64,000 nucleotides of DNA from Melastoma dodecandrum (GCA_029817715.1 JARUPY010000090.1:1240001-1304000); one strand, 5' to 3'; positions 47,261 to 56,469 are shown, numbered from the stretch's first letter. Numbers and translations are program-made. The notes: generated by a model from the letters alone, not told the origin.

Positions 47261-48298
47261 TCAGCATGGAGACATTGCTTCGGCTGATTTTGCGCAGATT
47301 TTCTTGCCAGACGTCGCCGCCGTTGCGCTCGGGACCGCCCGCGCCGCGTAGCGGCGGGCGAGCACCGCGCACACGAATAGCTGTACCTGGTGGAAGATCA
47401 TCAGCGGCAGCACGATCAATCCGAGCGCGTGGCCGGGAAACAGGATGGCCGCCATCGGGATCCCGCCGGCCATGCTCTTCTTGGAGCCGCAGAAGACGAT
47501 CGCGATCTCGTCCTCGGCCGTGAGCTTCAGCCAGCGCGACGTGAGCGTGGTCGCCGCCAGCACCATCGCGAGCGTCGCGGCGTCGAGCGCGGCGACGACG
47601 GCGAGGCTCCGGAGCGAGAGCTGCGTCCAGACGCCGGCGACCATGCCGGCGCTGAAGGCGGCGTAGACGACGAGCAGGATCGAGCCGCGATCGACGACCG
47701 AGGTGAGGACGCGGTGGCGCCCGAGCCAGTCGCCGCTCCACGGCCGCGCGATCTGCCCCGCCACGAACGGCAGCAGGATCTCCGCCGCGACCTTGGCCAG
47801 CGTGACGAGCGAGAAGCCGCTGCCCGCCGCCGGCAGCATCACCGAGACGAGCAGCGGCGTGGCGAACACGCCGAGCACGTTCGACACAGAGGCGCCGCAC
47901 AGTGCCGCGGGAACGTTGCCGCGCGCGATCGACGTGAAGGCGATCGACGACTGCACCGTCGACGGCAGGAGCGTGAGATAGACGAGCCCGACCACGAGAT
48001 CGCGCTGCAGGCCGGGGATGTGGCCGAGCGCCAGCCCCAGCAACGGAAACAGGCCGTAGGTCGCAAGCAGCACCAGGGACTGCACCCGCCATTGCGACAG
48101 GCCACCTTTCACCGCCTGCGGCGACAGCCGCGCACCGTAGAGAAAGAACAGCAGCGCAACGGCCGCCGTGACCGAGACCTCGGCGATCTCGGCCCCAAAT
48201 CCGCGCGCGGGGAGGACGGCGGCGAGCGCGACTGTCGCGATCAGCAAGGCGAGGAACGTATCGACGGGCAGGCGCCGGAGGACGGAAAGCTTTGGCAT
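47261..48298 (-). CDS. Bile acid:sodium symporter (BASS, SBF-like) transporter
   Basis: Predicted 345 aa with about ten transmembrane helices. The SBF_like pattern includes FLYGARLSPQAVKGGLSQWRVQSLVLL, YLTLLPSTVQSSIAFTSIARGNVPAALCGASVSNVLGVF and FCGSKKSMAGGIPMAAILF. The ATG at 48296-48298 has AAAGGG upstream; a further in-frame start lies outside the conserved region. It is divergent from a LysR gene, which probably regulates it. Substrate unknown. Confidence 0.92.
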   Translation of the reverse strand: MPKLSVLRRLPVDTFLALLIATVALAAVLPARGFGAEIAEVSVTAAVALLFFLYGARLSPQAVKGGLSQWRVQSLVLLATYGLFPLLGLALGHIPGLQRDLVVGLVYLTLLPSTVQSSIAFTSIARGNVPAALCGASVSNVLGVFATPLLVSVMLPAAGSGFSLVTLAKVAAEILLPFVAGQIARPWSGDWLGRHRVLTSVVDRGSILLVVYAAFSAGMVAGVWTQLSLRSLAVVAALDAATLAMVLAATTLTSRWLKLTAEDEIAIVFCGSKKSMAGGIPMAAILFPGHALGLIVLPLMIFHQVQLFVCAVLARRYAARAVPSATAATSGKKICAKSAEAMSPC

Positions 48299-48395
48299 CG
48301 GACGAGACCCTTTCGGTGCCTGCAACGTACTGCCGGCCACCCTGATGCGCATCCCCGATCACCATGATAAGAATGATCATGAATCGTGATGACAG

Positions 48396-49268
48396 ATGAT
48401 CGACCCCGAGCTTCTCTCCACCTACGTCGCGATCGCCGAGGCCGGCAGCTTTAGCGGCGCGGCGCGTGCGCTGCGCTGTCGCCAGTCGACGGTGAGCCAG
48501 CGCATCAAGCGGCTCGAGGACGGGGTGGGGCGCCGCCTGCTCGACCGCGACACGCACCGCGTCGCGCTGACGGCGGAGGGGCAGATCGTGCTCGATCACG
48601 CGCGCCAGGTGCTCGACGCCAACGCGCGGATGGCGCGCTATCTCTCCGGCACGCCGCTGCGCGGGCGGCTGCGCATCGGCACGTCGGAGGATTTCGTGCT
48701 GTCTGCGCTGCCCGACGTGCTCGCCGAGTTCGTGCGTCGCTATCCGGAGGTGAACCTCGAGCTCGCCACTGGCCTGAGCGAAGGCCTCTATGCGACCTTC
48801 GACGCGGGCGGCCTCGACGTGCTCCTCGTCAAGCGGCGCGCCGGCGACCGGCGCGGCATCGTCGCCTGGAGCGAGCCGATCGTCTGGGTCGGCCGCCCCG
48901 GCTTCCAGCTGCCCGCCGACGGCACGATCCCGCTGCTGCTGTACCCGCCGCCGAGCATCACGCGGACCTTCGCGCTCGAGACGCTGGAGGCCGGCCAACG
49001 GCCATGGCGCGTCGCTTTCACGAGCGCGAGCCTTGCCGGCCTCACCGCGGCGGCGCGCGCCGGCATCGGCATCATCCCGCATTCGGCGCGCCTGCTGCCG
49101 CCCGGCCTTGCCGTCCTGCCCACAAGCCTCGACCTGCCGAGCCTGCCGATGCTCGAGTTCGTCTTCATCCGCCCGCGCGGCCGCAACCCCGTCGTCGAGG
49201 CGCTGTCCGACGCCGTGCTCGCCTGGGCCGCCTCAGGGCGCGGCACGCGGGGGCTGGAGGGGCGGTGA
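48396..49268 (+). CDS. LysR family transcriptional regulator
   Basis: A 290-aa LTTR with the helix-turn-helix in residues ~1-60 (LLSTYVAIAEAGSFSGAARALRCRQSTVSQRIKRLEDGVGRRLLDRD) and a periplasmic-binding-like effector domain (LRIGTSEDFVLSALPDVLAEFVRRYPEVNLELATG). Divergent from the BASS transporter across 97 bp, so it likely controls it. It is the last gene with chromosomal-backbone character before the accessory region. Confidence 0.93.
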   Translation: MIDPELLSTYVAIAEAGSFSGAARALRCRQSTVSQRIKRLEDGVGRRLLDRDTHRVALTAEGQIVLDHARQVLDANARMARYLSGTPLRGRLRIGTSEDFVLSALPDVLAEFVRRYPEVNLELATGLSEGLYATFDAGGLDVLLVKRRAGDRRGIVAWSEPIVWVGRPGFQLPADGTIPLLLYPPPSITRTFALETLEAGQRPWRVAFTSASLAGLTAAARAGIGIIPHSARLLPPGLAVLPTSLDLPSLPMLEFVFIRPRGRNPVVEALSDAVLAWAASGRGTRGLEGR

Positions 49269-49356
49269 GAGGCGGTAGGGAAGTCGAGTCGCTCCCTCAA
49301 CGGCGTCCAGTCCCGGCTTAAGAAACGGCGCAACAGAGTCAAAGGCAAGGAGGAGA

Positions 49357-49608
49357 TCATGTGACCGGCCCATCGCCGTCAGCGAACCCTTCAACAATGC
49401 GATCACAAGGTCCGACGCAGAAATAGCGTATACCGATCGGGAATAGAGAGCGCGTACCGCAGGACGGACATAAGAACCCTTTGTGGATCGCCGTCTCTTC
49501 ATTGGAGCCAGTCTCAAGCTCGATCTTGAGCGCCTTGAGGCCGGCGTGCACTTGGCCGCGTTGGAGTTCCCCGCTGGTGCCGCTCCCAGCGAATCTCCGC
49601 AGCGTCAA
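49357..49608 (-). pseudogene. Zinc-ribbon C-terminal part of ImmA/IrrE gene, out of frame
   Basis: An 83-codon open frame that continues the ImmA/IrrE protein in another frame. It carries a zinc ribbon (FLCPSCGTRSLFPIGIRYFCVGPC) and a conserved-looking lead-in (ELQRGQVHAGLKALKIELETG). There is no good start or ribosome site of its own. The switch point is near a GGGG run at about 49565-49572, where dropping one G would fuse the two. Either a real frameshift or an assembly error. Confidence 0.5.
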
Positions 49609-50116
49609 AGCTGACCCGTGCTAAGTCCGCGAGATCAGCAGGTGATCGCGCCATCCGCAGCATGGCGCCGGTGATGAGGTAGGCGGACGCGCCGACGTTC
49701 GCCTGGCGCTCGACGGATACGAACGGCGCGACGTACCTGGTCCCGATCTGCTGCTTCGCCCGAGCGAGAGGCGTCGCATTCGAATGTAGGACGCCGTGCA
49801 TCATCTCATGCGCGATTGTAAGCCGCGCGCGGCGGTCCTGAGACAATGCGCGTTCGAAGGTTGTTCGGCTGAGCCGGACCCGGACGTTTGTTCGAGTAAT
49901 GAGCGTGACGGCCTCGTCTCCGCCAAGTACCTCATCGTCGACGACTTGAAAGCCGAAGGCCTTCTCGCCGAAGCGGGTCGGTATGATCTTGCGCTCAAGC
50001 GCGGAGACGACATCGGGTATGTCGATGTCCTCGAGCCCATGATGGCGCCGAAGGGCATTGGCGTAGTTGCCAATCTGCTTATCGGATAGCGGGTCGCCTC
50101 GAAAATTGACGCTCAT
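49514..50116 (-). CDS. ImmA/IrrE family metallo-endopeptidase
   Basis: Predicted 200 aa. N-terminal part FRGDPLSDKQIGNYANALRRHHGL, zinc motif RLTIAHEMMHGVLHSNATPLAR (HExxH), then ERQANVGASAYLITGAMLRMA. Such proteases cleave phage-type repressors or regulators in mobile elements. The last ~20 residues (TPTRPSARRPQGAQDRA) look like out-of-frame translation; the genuine C-terminus seems to continue in the frame at 49357-49608. It is third in a small minus-strand operon after two short genes. Confidence 0.8.
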   Translation of the reverse strand: MSVNFRGDPLSDKQIGNYANALRRHHGLEDIDIPDVVSALERKIIPTRFGEKAFGFQVVDDEVLGGDEAVTLITRTNVRVRLSRTTFERALSQDRRARLTIAHEMMHGVLHSNATPLARAKQQIGTRYVAPFVSVERQANVGASAYLITGAMLRMARSPADLADLARVSFDAAEIRWERHQRGTPTRPSARRPQGAQDRA

Positions 50117-50173
50117 TTGTAATTACAGCTCGCCGACTCCCCCAAGCCGCGAGCGCTCTCAAGTTGGAGGGGC

Positions 50174-50371
50174 TTATTTCTTCAGGAGTTGATGGAGCGA
50201 TGTAACGCCCTCTTTCTTGAGAACTGTCCCGAGTTGCGCGTCCGAGCGATAGCTTTTGGCGAACTCCCGGCCATACTCGTCGCGCAAGGTGCGTACCAAG
50301 GTGTCTCGCCGCTTTTGGCGGATCTCACCGTCTTGATCGCGATGGCGACCATCAAGACCTGGTTGCTTCAT
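50174..50371 (-). CDS. Small conserved protein upstream of ImmA/IrrE gene
   Basis: A 65-aa basic protein: KHRD-like HRDQDGEIRQKRRDTLVRTLRDEYG, then AQLGTVLKKEGVTSLHQLLKK. I recall similar short proteins beside ImmA/IrrE genes in rhizobial genomic islands, but could not check. Its start overlaps the stop of the 72-aa gene upstream (ATGA), and the ImmA/IrrE start is 57 bp downstream. Likely the regulatory partner of the protease (inference). Confidence 0.65.
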   Translation of the reverse strand: MKQPGLDGRHRDQDGEIRQKRRDTLVRTLRDEYGREFAKSYRSDAQLGTVLKKEGVTSLHQLLKK

Positions 50372-50586
50372 TCTTCATCTCCAGGATGTCGCGGGAGCCG
50401 TTCGACGCGGCTCTCAGGAAATTTGCTGACTGCTTTGGTCCTAAAGTTCGTACCGTCATGGGTTGCAGCTCTTAGATACGAATGGTCGGTTCTAAAACGA
50501 GCCATCAGTGTGAAAACAAGCATAGTGAGTCCATGACCTGCTCGTAACTCATTGAAATCGCTGAGATCGACACGCGGCCACAACAT
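50368..50586 (-). CDS. Small hypothetical protein, 5' side cut by transposon insertion
   Basis: A 72-aa protein starting MLWPRVDLSDFNELRAGHGL. It looks protein-like (TMLVFTLMARFRTDHSYLRAATHDGTNFRTKAV) and is coupled by ATGA to the 65-aa gene. Its ATG (50584-50586) lies directly against the 5-bp target duplication of the Tn7-like element, so the insertion removed its promoter and perhaps N-terminal codons. Rejoining the flanks keeps a frame open upstream of the ATG. Function unknown. Confidence 0.5.
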   Translation of the reverse strand: MLWPRVDLSDFNELRAGHGLTMLVFTLMARFRTDHSYLRAATHDGTNFRTKAVSKFPESRVERLPRHPGDEE

Positions 50587-50591
50587 ATCGG

Positions 50592-50657
50592 TGTCAGCTA
50601 GTCAAAGCATAGCGTGTCAGTAAACCCAAGCACAATGTGGCACCGATAGGCGGATCC
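50592..50657 (+). repeat. Left transposon end with TnsB-site-like repeats
   Basis: Direct repeats of ~22 bp begin at 50592 (TGTCAGCTAGTCAAAGC), 50615 (TGTCAGTAAACCCAAGC) and less clearly 50636 (TGTGGCACCGATAGG). They have 21-23-bp spacing. The shared core TGTCAG...AAGCA fits the arrayed TnsB sites of Tn7-like ends. Confidence 0.75.
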
Positions 50658-50681
50658 AGTGCGGGCGGGAGGCGAAGGCAC

Positions 50682-50706
50682 AAAAAAAGCCCCGCATCTG
50701 CGAGGC
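50682..50706 (-). terminator. Terminator of the tns operon
   Basis: On the minus strand GCCTCGCA pairs with TGCGGGGC around a 2-nt loop (one G-T pair) and runs into TTTTTTT. It lies 27 bp past the extended tniQ stop, just inside the left end. Confidence 0.88.
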
Positions 50707-50732
50707 CATGAGCGTGCCGTAGTCTGAGACGA

Positions 50733-52549
50733 TTAAGGCGTCAGTTCGCTCCTCAGGAAAAAGGCCGCGCCGTAATCCTCTCTATTCAAGCGGGGCTTCA
50801 CCCCCTTAGAATTGAGCCAGTCCCGGGTCTCGATGTGATGCTCGTTTCGCTCTGACGCGAGCTGAAACAGCGATACGTGCGTTTTCTTGAAGTCCTCCAC
50901 CGCGGACGTGGGCACGTAGGTCGTTGGGCACCTGTGGACGGGGTGCAAAGCGACGAAGCTCGGAAGTTGCCGTTTTCGACTAGCGCTGCGGCGACGCCGT
51001 CGCTGCAGCGAAGGGCATCCTTCAGGTCCCGCTTCGTCAAGCCGTCGATGGCCGGACCTCGTAGGAGCGCCTTGACTTCGGCGACACTGACCAGGACTGC
51101 CGGATATCCCCGCGATCCGATCAGCCGGCCCACCCAGTTCAGGCGCTTGTCGAGGATCGCGCCCACGATCTCCATGGCTCGCCTGTTCGAGAGACTCGCA
51201 GCCCGTGCGATGCTCGCCATGTCATCGTCGGGCTCCTCGACGTCGACCGCCGAGGCAAACAAGTTGGCTAGGAACGCGTCGAGGTCGCGTCTCAGGTACA
51301 TCCCGTCGAGGCCGCCGGACACAGAGCCTACGAAAGCCGTTAAGAATCCCGCGTTTATGAGCAGCTTTGTGTGGACACGATCGGTACCGAGGTAGGCCTT
51401 CGTCTGCGCCAGCGTCATCTGCTGGGCGGCGTCCCTCAGGAATTCCTCGACTTCCCGTCTATCAGCGTCGAGGAGCACCAGATTGTCGTGATCGGTTGTC
51501 GGCCTGGCGAGGCCTTTCGCGTAGGCGAGCTTTCGGAGCCTTTTTGGGTGTATCCCATATTCGATTGAGGCCGTGCGAATGGAGTGTACCCTTCGCCGGT
51601 CGACCCTTTGGCCCAGCACAACGTTTCCCTTCGCCAGCGGGAAAGTTCTGAGGACGTGTCCGGCGATAAGACGGCGCACGGGATCGAAGTCGGAGGCTTC
51701 CGAGCGCGCCGCGAAAGCCAGCCATTGGTACAGTCGGCCGAATACGGCTTGTGGACCGTCCAGACCGTGCTTCGCGGTCGCCCGCAGGCCATCCAAAACC
51801 TCGAGGAAGGGCTGCAGGCCCCCGGCAAGGACTTCGAAGCCCGCAGCGCCGGCTGCGTACCAGTCGTCCTCGTTCAACAGGCGCAGGTTTTGCGTGGCCC
51901 CGAACACCTTGACGGCGCCGACCATCTCACAAGTCTTGGCGGCAACGTGCCAGGCGAAGCCGTCGAGCAAGCCTCCCTTGCCGCCGCCATCGAGCCTCTC
52001 GGTGAGGTAGTGCTCCATCGGCGACGCGGCCCGCGGCGCGGACCTCCCAAGCACGCTTTCCAACGCCCCCAGAGTCGGCGCGACCCTGTAGGCGAAATCC
52101 GCCGTCATGTGGGGATTTCCGCAGCCGCCAAGGTCGACCAGCGACATGCCGTGGTTGGCGCACGTGCGGATGGGAGCAAGCGTCCAGAGCAGCCGGTTGA
52201 AAGCCCCTAAGTCGCCCCCGCGCTCGACGTCCTCGCGGAGGCAGGCGGGGCAGACGCACAGGCGCTCGCGCCTAAGCATCGGGAGGGTCAGTCTCTGCCC
52301 GTTAAACGAATAGGAAGTCCTGCTTGTCCGCACGACGCTCGCGGCCAGCAGCCGCTCCTCGCTTTCGCCGCCAAGGTGAGCCAGTTCCGCAAGGACCTCC
52401 CGATCTCCGTCCAGAATGGCCTGGACGGAGATCTTCATGTCGGCGCAGAACGCGAAGAGGCGCCTCTTGTGCATGAGCGCGAGCCGGCTGGCCCAACTCG
52501 CGACGGTTTCGCCGACTCCCAGCGGCAAAACTCGACGGAGTGCGCTCAT
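50733..52549 (-). CDS. tniQ: TniQ family target-selection protein, apparent C-terminal frameshift
   Basis: About 605 aa if the frames are joined. The N-terminal TniQ domain (residues 1-160) has VLPLGVGETVASWASRLA and a zinc finger C100-x2-C103 ... C130-x2-H133 (CVCPACLRED, RTCANHGMSLVDL). HTH-like segments follow (MTLAQTKAYLGTDRVHTKLLINAG, IARAASLSNRRAMEIVGAIL). The main frame stops at 50798, but a family-like C-terminus (PTSAVEDFKKTHVSLFQLASE) lies in a shifted frame, 50733-50948. The switch is near 50945-50950. TniQ/TnsD proteins choose the target and load TnsC. The start overlaps the tnsC stop. Confidence 0.85.
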
Positions 52550-53520
52550 GCGTGCGTCTCCGGGTACGCGGCCCGACCCGATCTGTGCGCAAGCATGGGC
52601 AGGCCTTCGCTCTCCAGAAGCACCCGGCCGCAGTCGATTGCGGCAAAGTTGGCGGCGACGAACGGGTTGAATGCGTCGCTGCTTCCGCTCGCGACCGCGA
52701 AGACCTCGCCGAAATGCAGCATGGTCAGGGTCGTCTCGTGCCTGGCCTGAGCGAGGGCGACAGCGTCTCTTATCAGGTCAACGGCCTGCCCCAGTTGGCC
52801 CGACGCCGCATGGCACACCCGCCTGGCAAGCTCGAACGACGGCCCCTCGTCGACGAGGCAACCAGCTTCCTGTGCCAGGCGGGAGATCGTCGCTTTGATG
52901 ACGTCCGCATGAAGCACACCGTCCATGGTGCCGAATCGGACGAACAGCGCCCTCCGCTTCATCTGCGGGTCCGACTCGATGAGCTTCACGATCTCCGGAA
53001 GTCCGCTGAGAACGACGCCAACCGGCGCCGCGACCTCGCCGATGAGCAGATGCTTGATCGTGTTGAGGATCGCGATCCTCTGAAGGGTATTCGCGGTTTG
53101 CGAGACGTGTTGGAACTCGTCGAAGTGCAGGCAACGCACCGACGACTGCGAGAGGTTGTCCCGGACCATCTCCCACACGACAGCCTCCTTGAGGTTGCTC
53201 CTCAGCGGATAGCCGAGCGCGTTCAATACGGTTCGGCCCCAAACCCTCACCGTGGCGGGGGACGGCATCGTCATGCTGACGAGCGAGCACTGCGGGCTGT
53301 CGTAGTCCGGCAGCCGCTTGCGGAACAAGCGGTCCAGCGCCCTAGTCTTACCCGCTCCAGACTCGCCCACCAGTACGAGGCAGCGACCTTCCAGGTGCGG
53401 CTGTTCAGTCCTGCTCAACATCAGGTCGAATGCCCGCTCGAGACGTTCGTCCCTCTCGGTCCGAACGTAGGTGCCGCGCGGGTCGCGAGCGGCGTCGCAT
53501 TTGGGTTCGATGTGGCTCAT
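52546..53520 (-). CDS. tnsC: TnsC/TniB-like AAA+ transposition regulator
   Basis: A 324-aa ATPase that bridges the target-selector and the transposase. Walker A VLVGESGAGKTRALDRL at 50-66, Walker B VRCLHFDEFQHVSQ with D134-E135, sensor GVVLSGLPEIVKLIE, and a C-terminal lid (VCHAASGQLGQAVDLIRDAV). It starts one base after the tnsB stop and its stop overlaps the tniQ start. It is shorter than Tn7 TnsC (~555 aa), near the size of TniB and the TnsC of CRISPR-associated type V-K elements. Confidence 0.93.
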   Translation of the reverse strand: MSHIEPKCDAARDPRGTYVRTERDERLERAFDLMLSRTEQPHLEGRCLVLVGESGAGKTRALDRLFRKRLPDYDSPQCSLVSMTMPSPATVRVWGRTVLNALGYPLRSNLKEAVVWEMVRDNLSQSSVRCLHFDEFQHVSQTANTLQRIAILNTIKHLLIGEVAAPVGVVLSGLPEIVKLIESDPQMKRRALFVRFGTMDGVLHADVIKATISRLAQEAGCLVDEGPSFELARRVCHAASGQLGQAVDLIRDAVALAQARHETTLTMLHFGEVFAVASGSSDAFNPFVAANFAAIDCGRVLLESEGLPMLAHRSGRAAYPETHA

Positions 53521-53521
53521 C

Positions 53522-55702
53522 TCAATCCTCGAAGGTCACGTTGTTGGTCTGCGCGTCGCCGCTTTGGGCATTGGCGCTATCGTCATCTCGGGGGCGAGGC
53601 TTGGGCTCCGGCGAGTCCCTCGCCTTCATTTCCGGATCGGCGGCAGCGGCCCTATCCTTGGGGAAAACGGGCGCTACGAAGGTGTCGCCAAACGGATCAT
53701 CGAGGCCGACCGCCTGGTGGTCGCCGTACCTGTCGGGTAGAGTAAAGCCGGCGCTCATCCTTTCCTCGGCCCTCGCGATGCTCTTGGCGTCCGGAAGCTC
53801 GAGGTGAATACCCACCCGCCTGCGGGAGTCTCGCGCAACGGCTTGGATGTCGCGGATGGCCTCTTCGACGACGCGTTGTGCGAGCGAGGCGCCTGCGGCG
53901 TTGGCCTGTCGCAGGCGGCTCCACGCTACGTCCCATTCGGAGGCCGACACCCCGTCGAGTCCGTCGGTCGAACAACGCAGCGGCAGCCATTTGTCGTCGA
54001 CCCGAGCGGACACGAACCCAAGGTCAAGCGGGTCGACCTTCACGGGGACCTCTAGGGTACCCTCCCGCCGCCAGGCGGCCTGGAGATCGAATGAAGTGTA
54101 GTCGAGGTTCATCACGCGAACGCCCCTCTTGCCCACCGTTCTCGCACCGAGCGCAACTCCGAAAATGGAGCGCCGCGCGTGCATGCTGGGAGGGGGCACG
54201 ACGGGATAGAGCTTGGTGAGGCGGTCCCAGGCCTCACGTGGCGTTTCCTGCCCGAGGCCGCCGTGCGGCGTGTTGTGGTAAGCGTCGACCACGTATCGCA
54301 CCAGCACGCTGGCGAGCGCCGCGCTGTCGAGGCTCGCCCGGGCCTGGGACGGATAATCGCCGAGCGCCTGGACGTGCTCGAACGTGCGACCCGTGAACAG
54401 CGGCATCAATCGCGTGTGCAGCGTTCCGAAGAACCGTTCGATTCTCGCACGGTGCTCCGGACGTCCGGCCGGCGGCTTGACGTGCCTCGCGCCAAGGTCC
54501 GTTGCGGCGCCTATCACCTCAAGCAGGAACTCGCTGCCGCTGTCGGCGGCGAGTTCGTAGAAGGTTCCGCACATATGCCAAGAAGAGAGCGTTGCACCCA
54601 AGTCGGCGTACCGTTCCTTTTCGCTGGAAACCGCCATTTCCAACGTCACCATCGCGGCCCGCGCGTCGGCGGTTTCAGAGAGTCGCATGCCGAGGATGCA
54701 CCGGGTGGCGCAATCGATCGCCACGCAGAGCATCATGCGCGCTGCTCTGATCTGGCGCTGGTTCTCGGTGGCCAGGAGATCCCAGAGGTCGCTGCCCTCC
54801 AAGAAAGTTTGTAACGAAACTTCCCAGTTGTCGATCTCGACGCGTTGAAGTGGATAGAGGACGTCCAGGCCTTGGCCTACCATGCCGAACGTGCGCACCG
54901 CCTTCTGCACGCCGTGCCGTGCAGCAACTTTCGTGTAGGCCGGCAGGAGGCCGACCTCCTTCCGGAGCGTCTCTCGCGACGGCGTCGGGAAAGGCTTTAG
55001 CCCCTCGATCGCACGCTCGTCGTTGAGCGCGGAGACCTCGCCGCGAAGCGCGTCGTGGAGGTTGGCCACGGTGGGGCGCGTCTCGCTGAGGTACGTCTGA
55101 GCGACCTTCGCGACGAGCCTGCGGATCTCGGGCGCCAGCTTCGGTTTGCGGTTGCCGCAAAGCCGTTTCCTGGTGCGTAGTCCGATTTGTGCGAAGCGGA
55201 AGTATTCGTACTTCTTTGCCCAGCGCCTGAGCGTGCGGACCCCCGGGGGATATCTGCGCTTCGGGTTGACGAGGCCCGCAAGCGCCTTGCGATCGCCGCG
55301 CCACTCCGCCTCGAGCTGTTCCTGCGTGGCGGCGATCGATGCCCTGTAGGCTTCGTCGGAGCGTCCCTTACCGCTTTTGATCGCCTCGAAAAGATCGTCG
55401 CAGAACCGCGCTCGCCAGCGGACGAGATCAGCCTCGGCCGGGTCGAGGTCGGCGATGAAGCTGGCGTCCGCTTGGTCGCGCGCGGACTTCTTCGCGGGCT
55501 CGTGCCGCCCCCGTTCGAACTCGAAGGTGGGGCTGCGTAGAAGCCTCGTAACGTCCGCGTCCGACAGGACCTGCTGGAGGCCGTCGCCCCCCTGCATGAC
55601 GTGACTACCGCCTCCGCTGGCGATGCAGCGGTATTCTCGCCCGTCGATCGCAACGTGATCGTAGGCGCCGAATTGCCAGCGTGAAACTATGGCATAGCTC
55701 AT
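53522..55702 (-). CDS. tnsB: TnsB-like DDE transposase
   Basis: Predicted 726 aa. N-terminal DNA-binding domains include an HTH (RRYPPGVRTLRRWAKKYEYFRF). The rve catalytic core has D291 (RVEIDNWEVSL), D387 (LAADSGSEFL) and E422 (RIERFFGTLHTRL), with the usual 34-residue D-E spacing. A Mu-type C-terminal beta-barrel follows (FGVALGARTVGKRGVRVMNLDYTS). A Pro/Asp-rich tail (KPRPRDDDSANAQ) probably contacts TnsC. The ATG at 55700-55702 overlaps the tnsA stop; an upstream open frame belongs to the tnsA shadow. The catalytic triad appears intact. Confidence 0.95.
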   Translation of the reverse strand: MSYAIVSRWQFGAYDHVAIDGREYRCIASGGGSHVMQGGDGLQQVLSDADVTRLLRSPTFEFERGRHEPAKKSARDQADASFIADLDPAEADLVRWRARFCDDLFEAIKSGKGRSDEAYRASIAATQEQLEAEWRGDRKALAGLVNPKRRYPPGVRTLRRWAKKYEYFRFAQIGLRTRKRLCGNRKPKLAPEIRRLVAKVAQTYLSETRPTVANLHDALRGEVSALNDERAIEGLKPFPTPSRETLRKEVGLLPAYTKVAARHGVQKAVRTFGMVGQGLDVLYPLQRVEIDNWEVSLQTFLEGSDLWDLLATENQRQIRAARMMLCVAIDCATRCILGMRLSETADARAAMVTLEMAVSSEKERYADLGATLSSWHMCGTFYELAADSGSEFLLEVIGAATDLGARHVKPPAGRPEHRARIERFFGTLHTRLMPLFTGRTFEHVQALGDYPSQARASLDSAALASVLVRYVVDAYHNTPHGGLGQETPREAWDRLTKLYPVVPPPSMHARRSIFGVALGARTVGKRGVRVMNLDYTSFDLQAAWRREGTLEVPVKVDPLDLGFVSARVDDKWLPLRCSTDGLDGVSASEWDVAWSRLRQANAAGASLAQRVVEEAIRDIQAVARDSRRRVGIHLELPDAKSIARAEERMSAGFTLPDRYGDHQAVGLDDPFGDTFVAPVFPKDRAAAADPEMKARDSPEPKPRPRDDDSANAQSGDAQTNNVTFED

Positions 55703-56367
55703 GGCAAGACCTCCGGGTTCGCGGGCCTGACAAGGCTCGCGTACGACAGGCGATCGCGCCCGACCTTGATGAGAGTGCCCGCGCCGATGGCACGGATGAC
55801 GGCCGCGAACCCCTGCGGCCCCATCGCGGCGACCTCGACTATCCGAGCTATCGTCGTTGCTCCGGCCAGCGTGGCGAAGATCCGCTCGACCGCCGCGTCC
55901 TCCGCCGGTCCCACGAGCCGTCGCATGTCGTAGACGAGCCCGGCGTCGTGTACGGCGTCCCTTCCGAGGTGCTTCTCTGTCAGCACATGAAACGTGTCGG
56001 CAAACCAGGACGCCTGTGCGGCGATGAGTGCGACCTTGGTCCTCGCGCTTTGCGCGAAGCGCTCGGGCTTGACCTCGAACGCGCTGCGACGGCCGTCGGT
56101 CCGCGTCGCCAAGAAGTCGAAAGTGTAGATGTGTGACTTCCCGGACTCGTCCACGTATCGGACGCCCACCGGCTGCTCCCAAAGGTCGACGACGTCGGGG
56201 CGAGACAACAAAATTAGCGCGGCCTTGAACTCCAGGCCGGACTCGGTGGACACGATGCGCCCGTTTGCCACGAGGTGACCGCGTGCGGTCCCCCTCGAGG
56301 AGCGCAAGTTGAGCCGCTTGGTGCCGCGAGACGGCGCGGGCGGCGTGAAGGCGTTGGACTCGTTCAT
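55699..56367 (-). CDS. tnsA: TnsA-like endonuclease
   Basis: Predicted 222 aa. The N-terminal restriction-endonuclease fold has TESGLEFKAALILLSRPDVVDLWEQPVGV, YTFDFLATRTDGRRSAFEVKP with D84 and E98-x-K100. It is expected to cut the 5' strands at both element ends, giving cut-and-paste rather than replicative transposition. The C-terminal half is helical (GATTIARIVEVAAMGPQGFAAVIRAIGAG), as expected for TnsC contact. The start follows GAGG by 9 bp. First of the coupled tnsABC-tniQ genes. Confidence 0.92.
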   Translation of the reverse strand: MNESNAFTPPAPSRGTKRLNLRSSRGTARGHLVANGRIVSTESGLEFKAALILLSRPDVVDLWEQPVGVRYVDESGKSHIYTFDFLATRTDGRRSAFEVKPERFAQSARTKVALIAAQASWFADTFHVLTEKHLGRDAVHDAGLVYDMRRLVGPAEDAAVERIFATLAGATTIARIVEVAAMGPQGFAAVIRAIGAGTLIKVGRDRLSYASLVRPANPEVLP

Positions 56368-56469
56368 AAGGCAAACCTCGACTGTGGCGCGACCGGCGCG
56401 CGAAGGACCTGCACGGCGCCGCGTTGGCTCCGCGTCTGTGTGGCGTTGCGTCGTTTGGAGTCGAACGTT

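Noticed and set aside
55703..56374. N-terminal extension of the TnsB frame
   Set aside because: The open frame runs through tnsA in another frame; the ATG at 55702 overlapping the tnsA stop is the sensible start.
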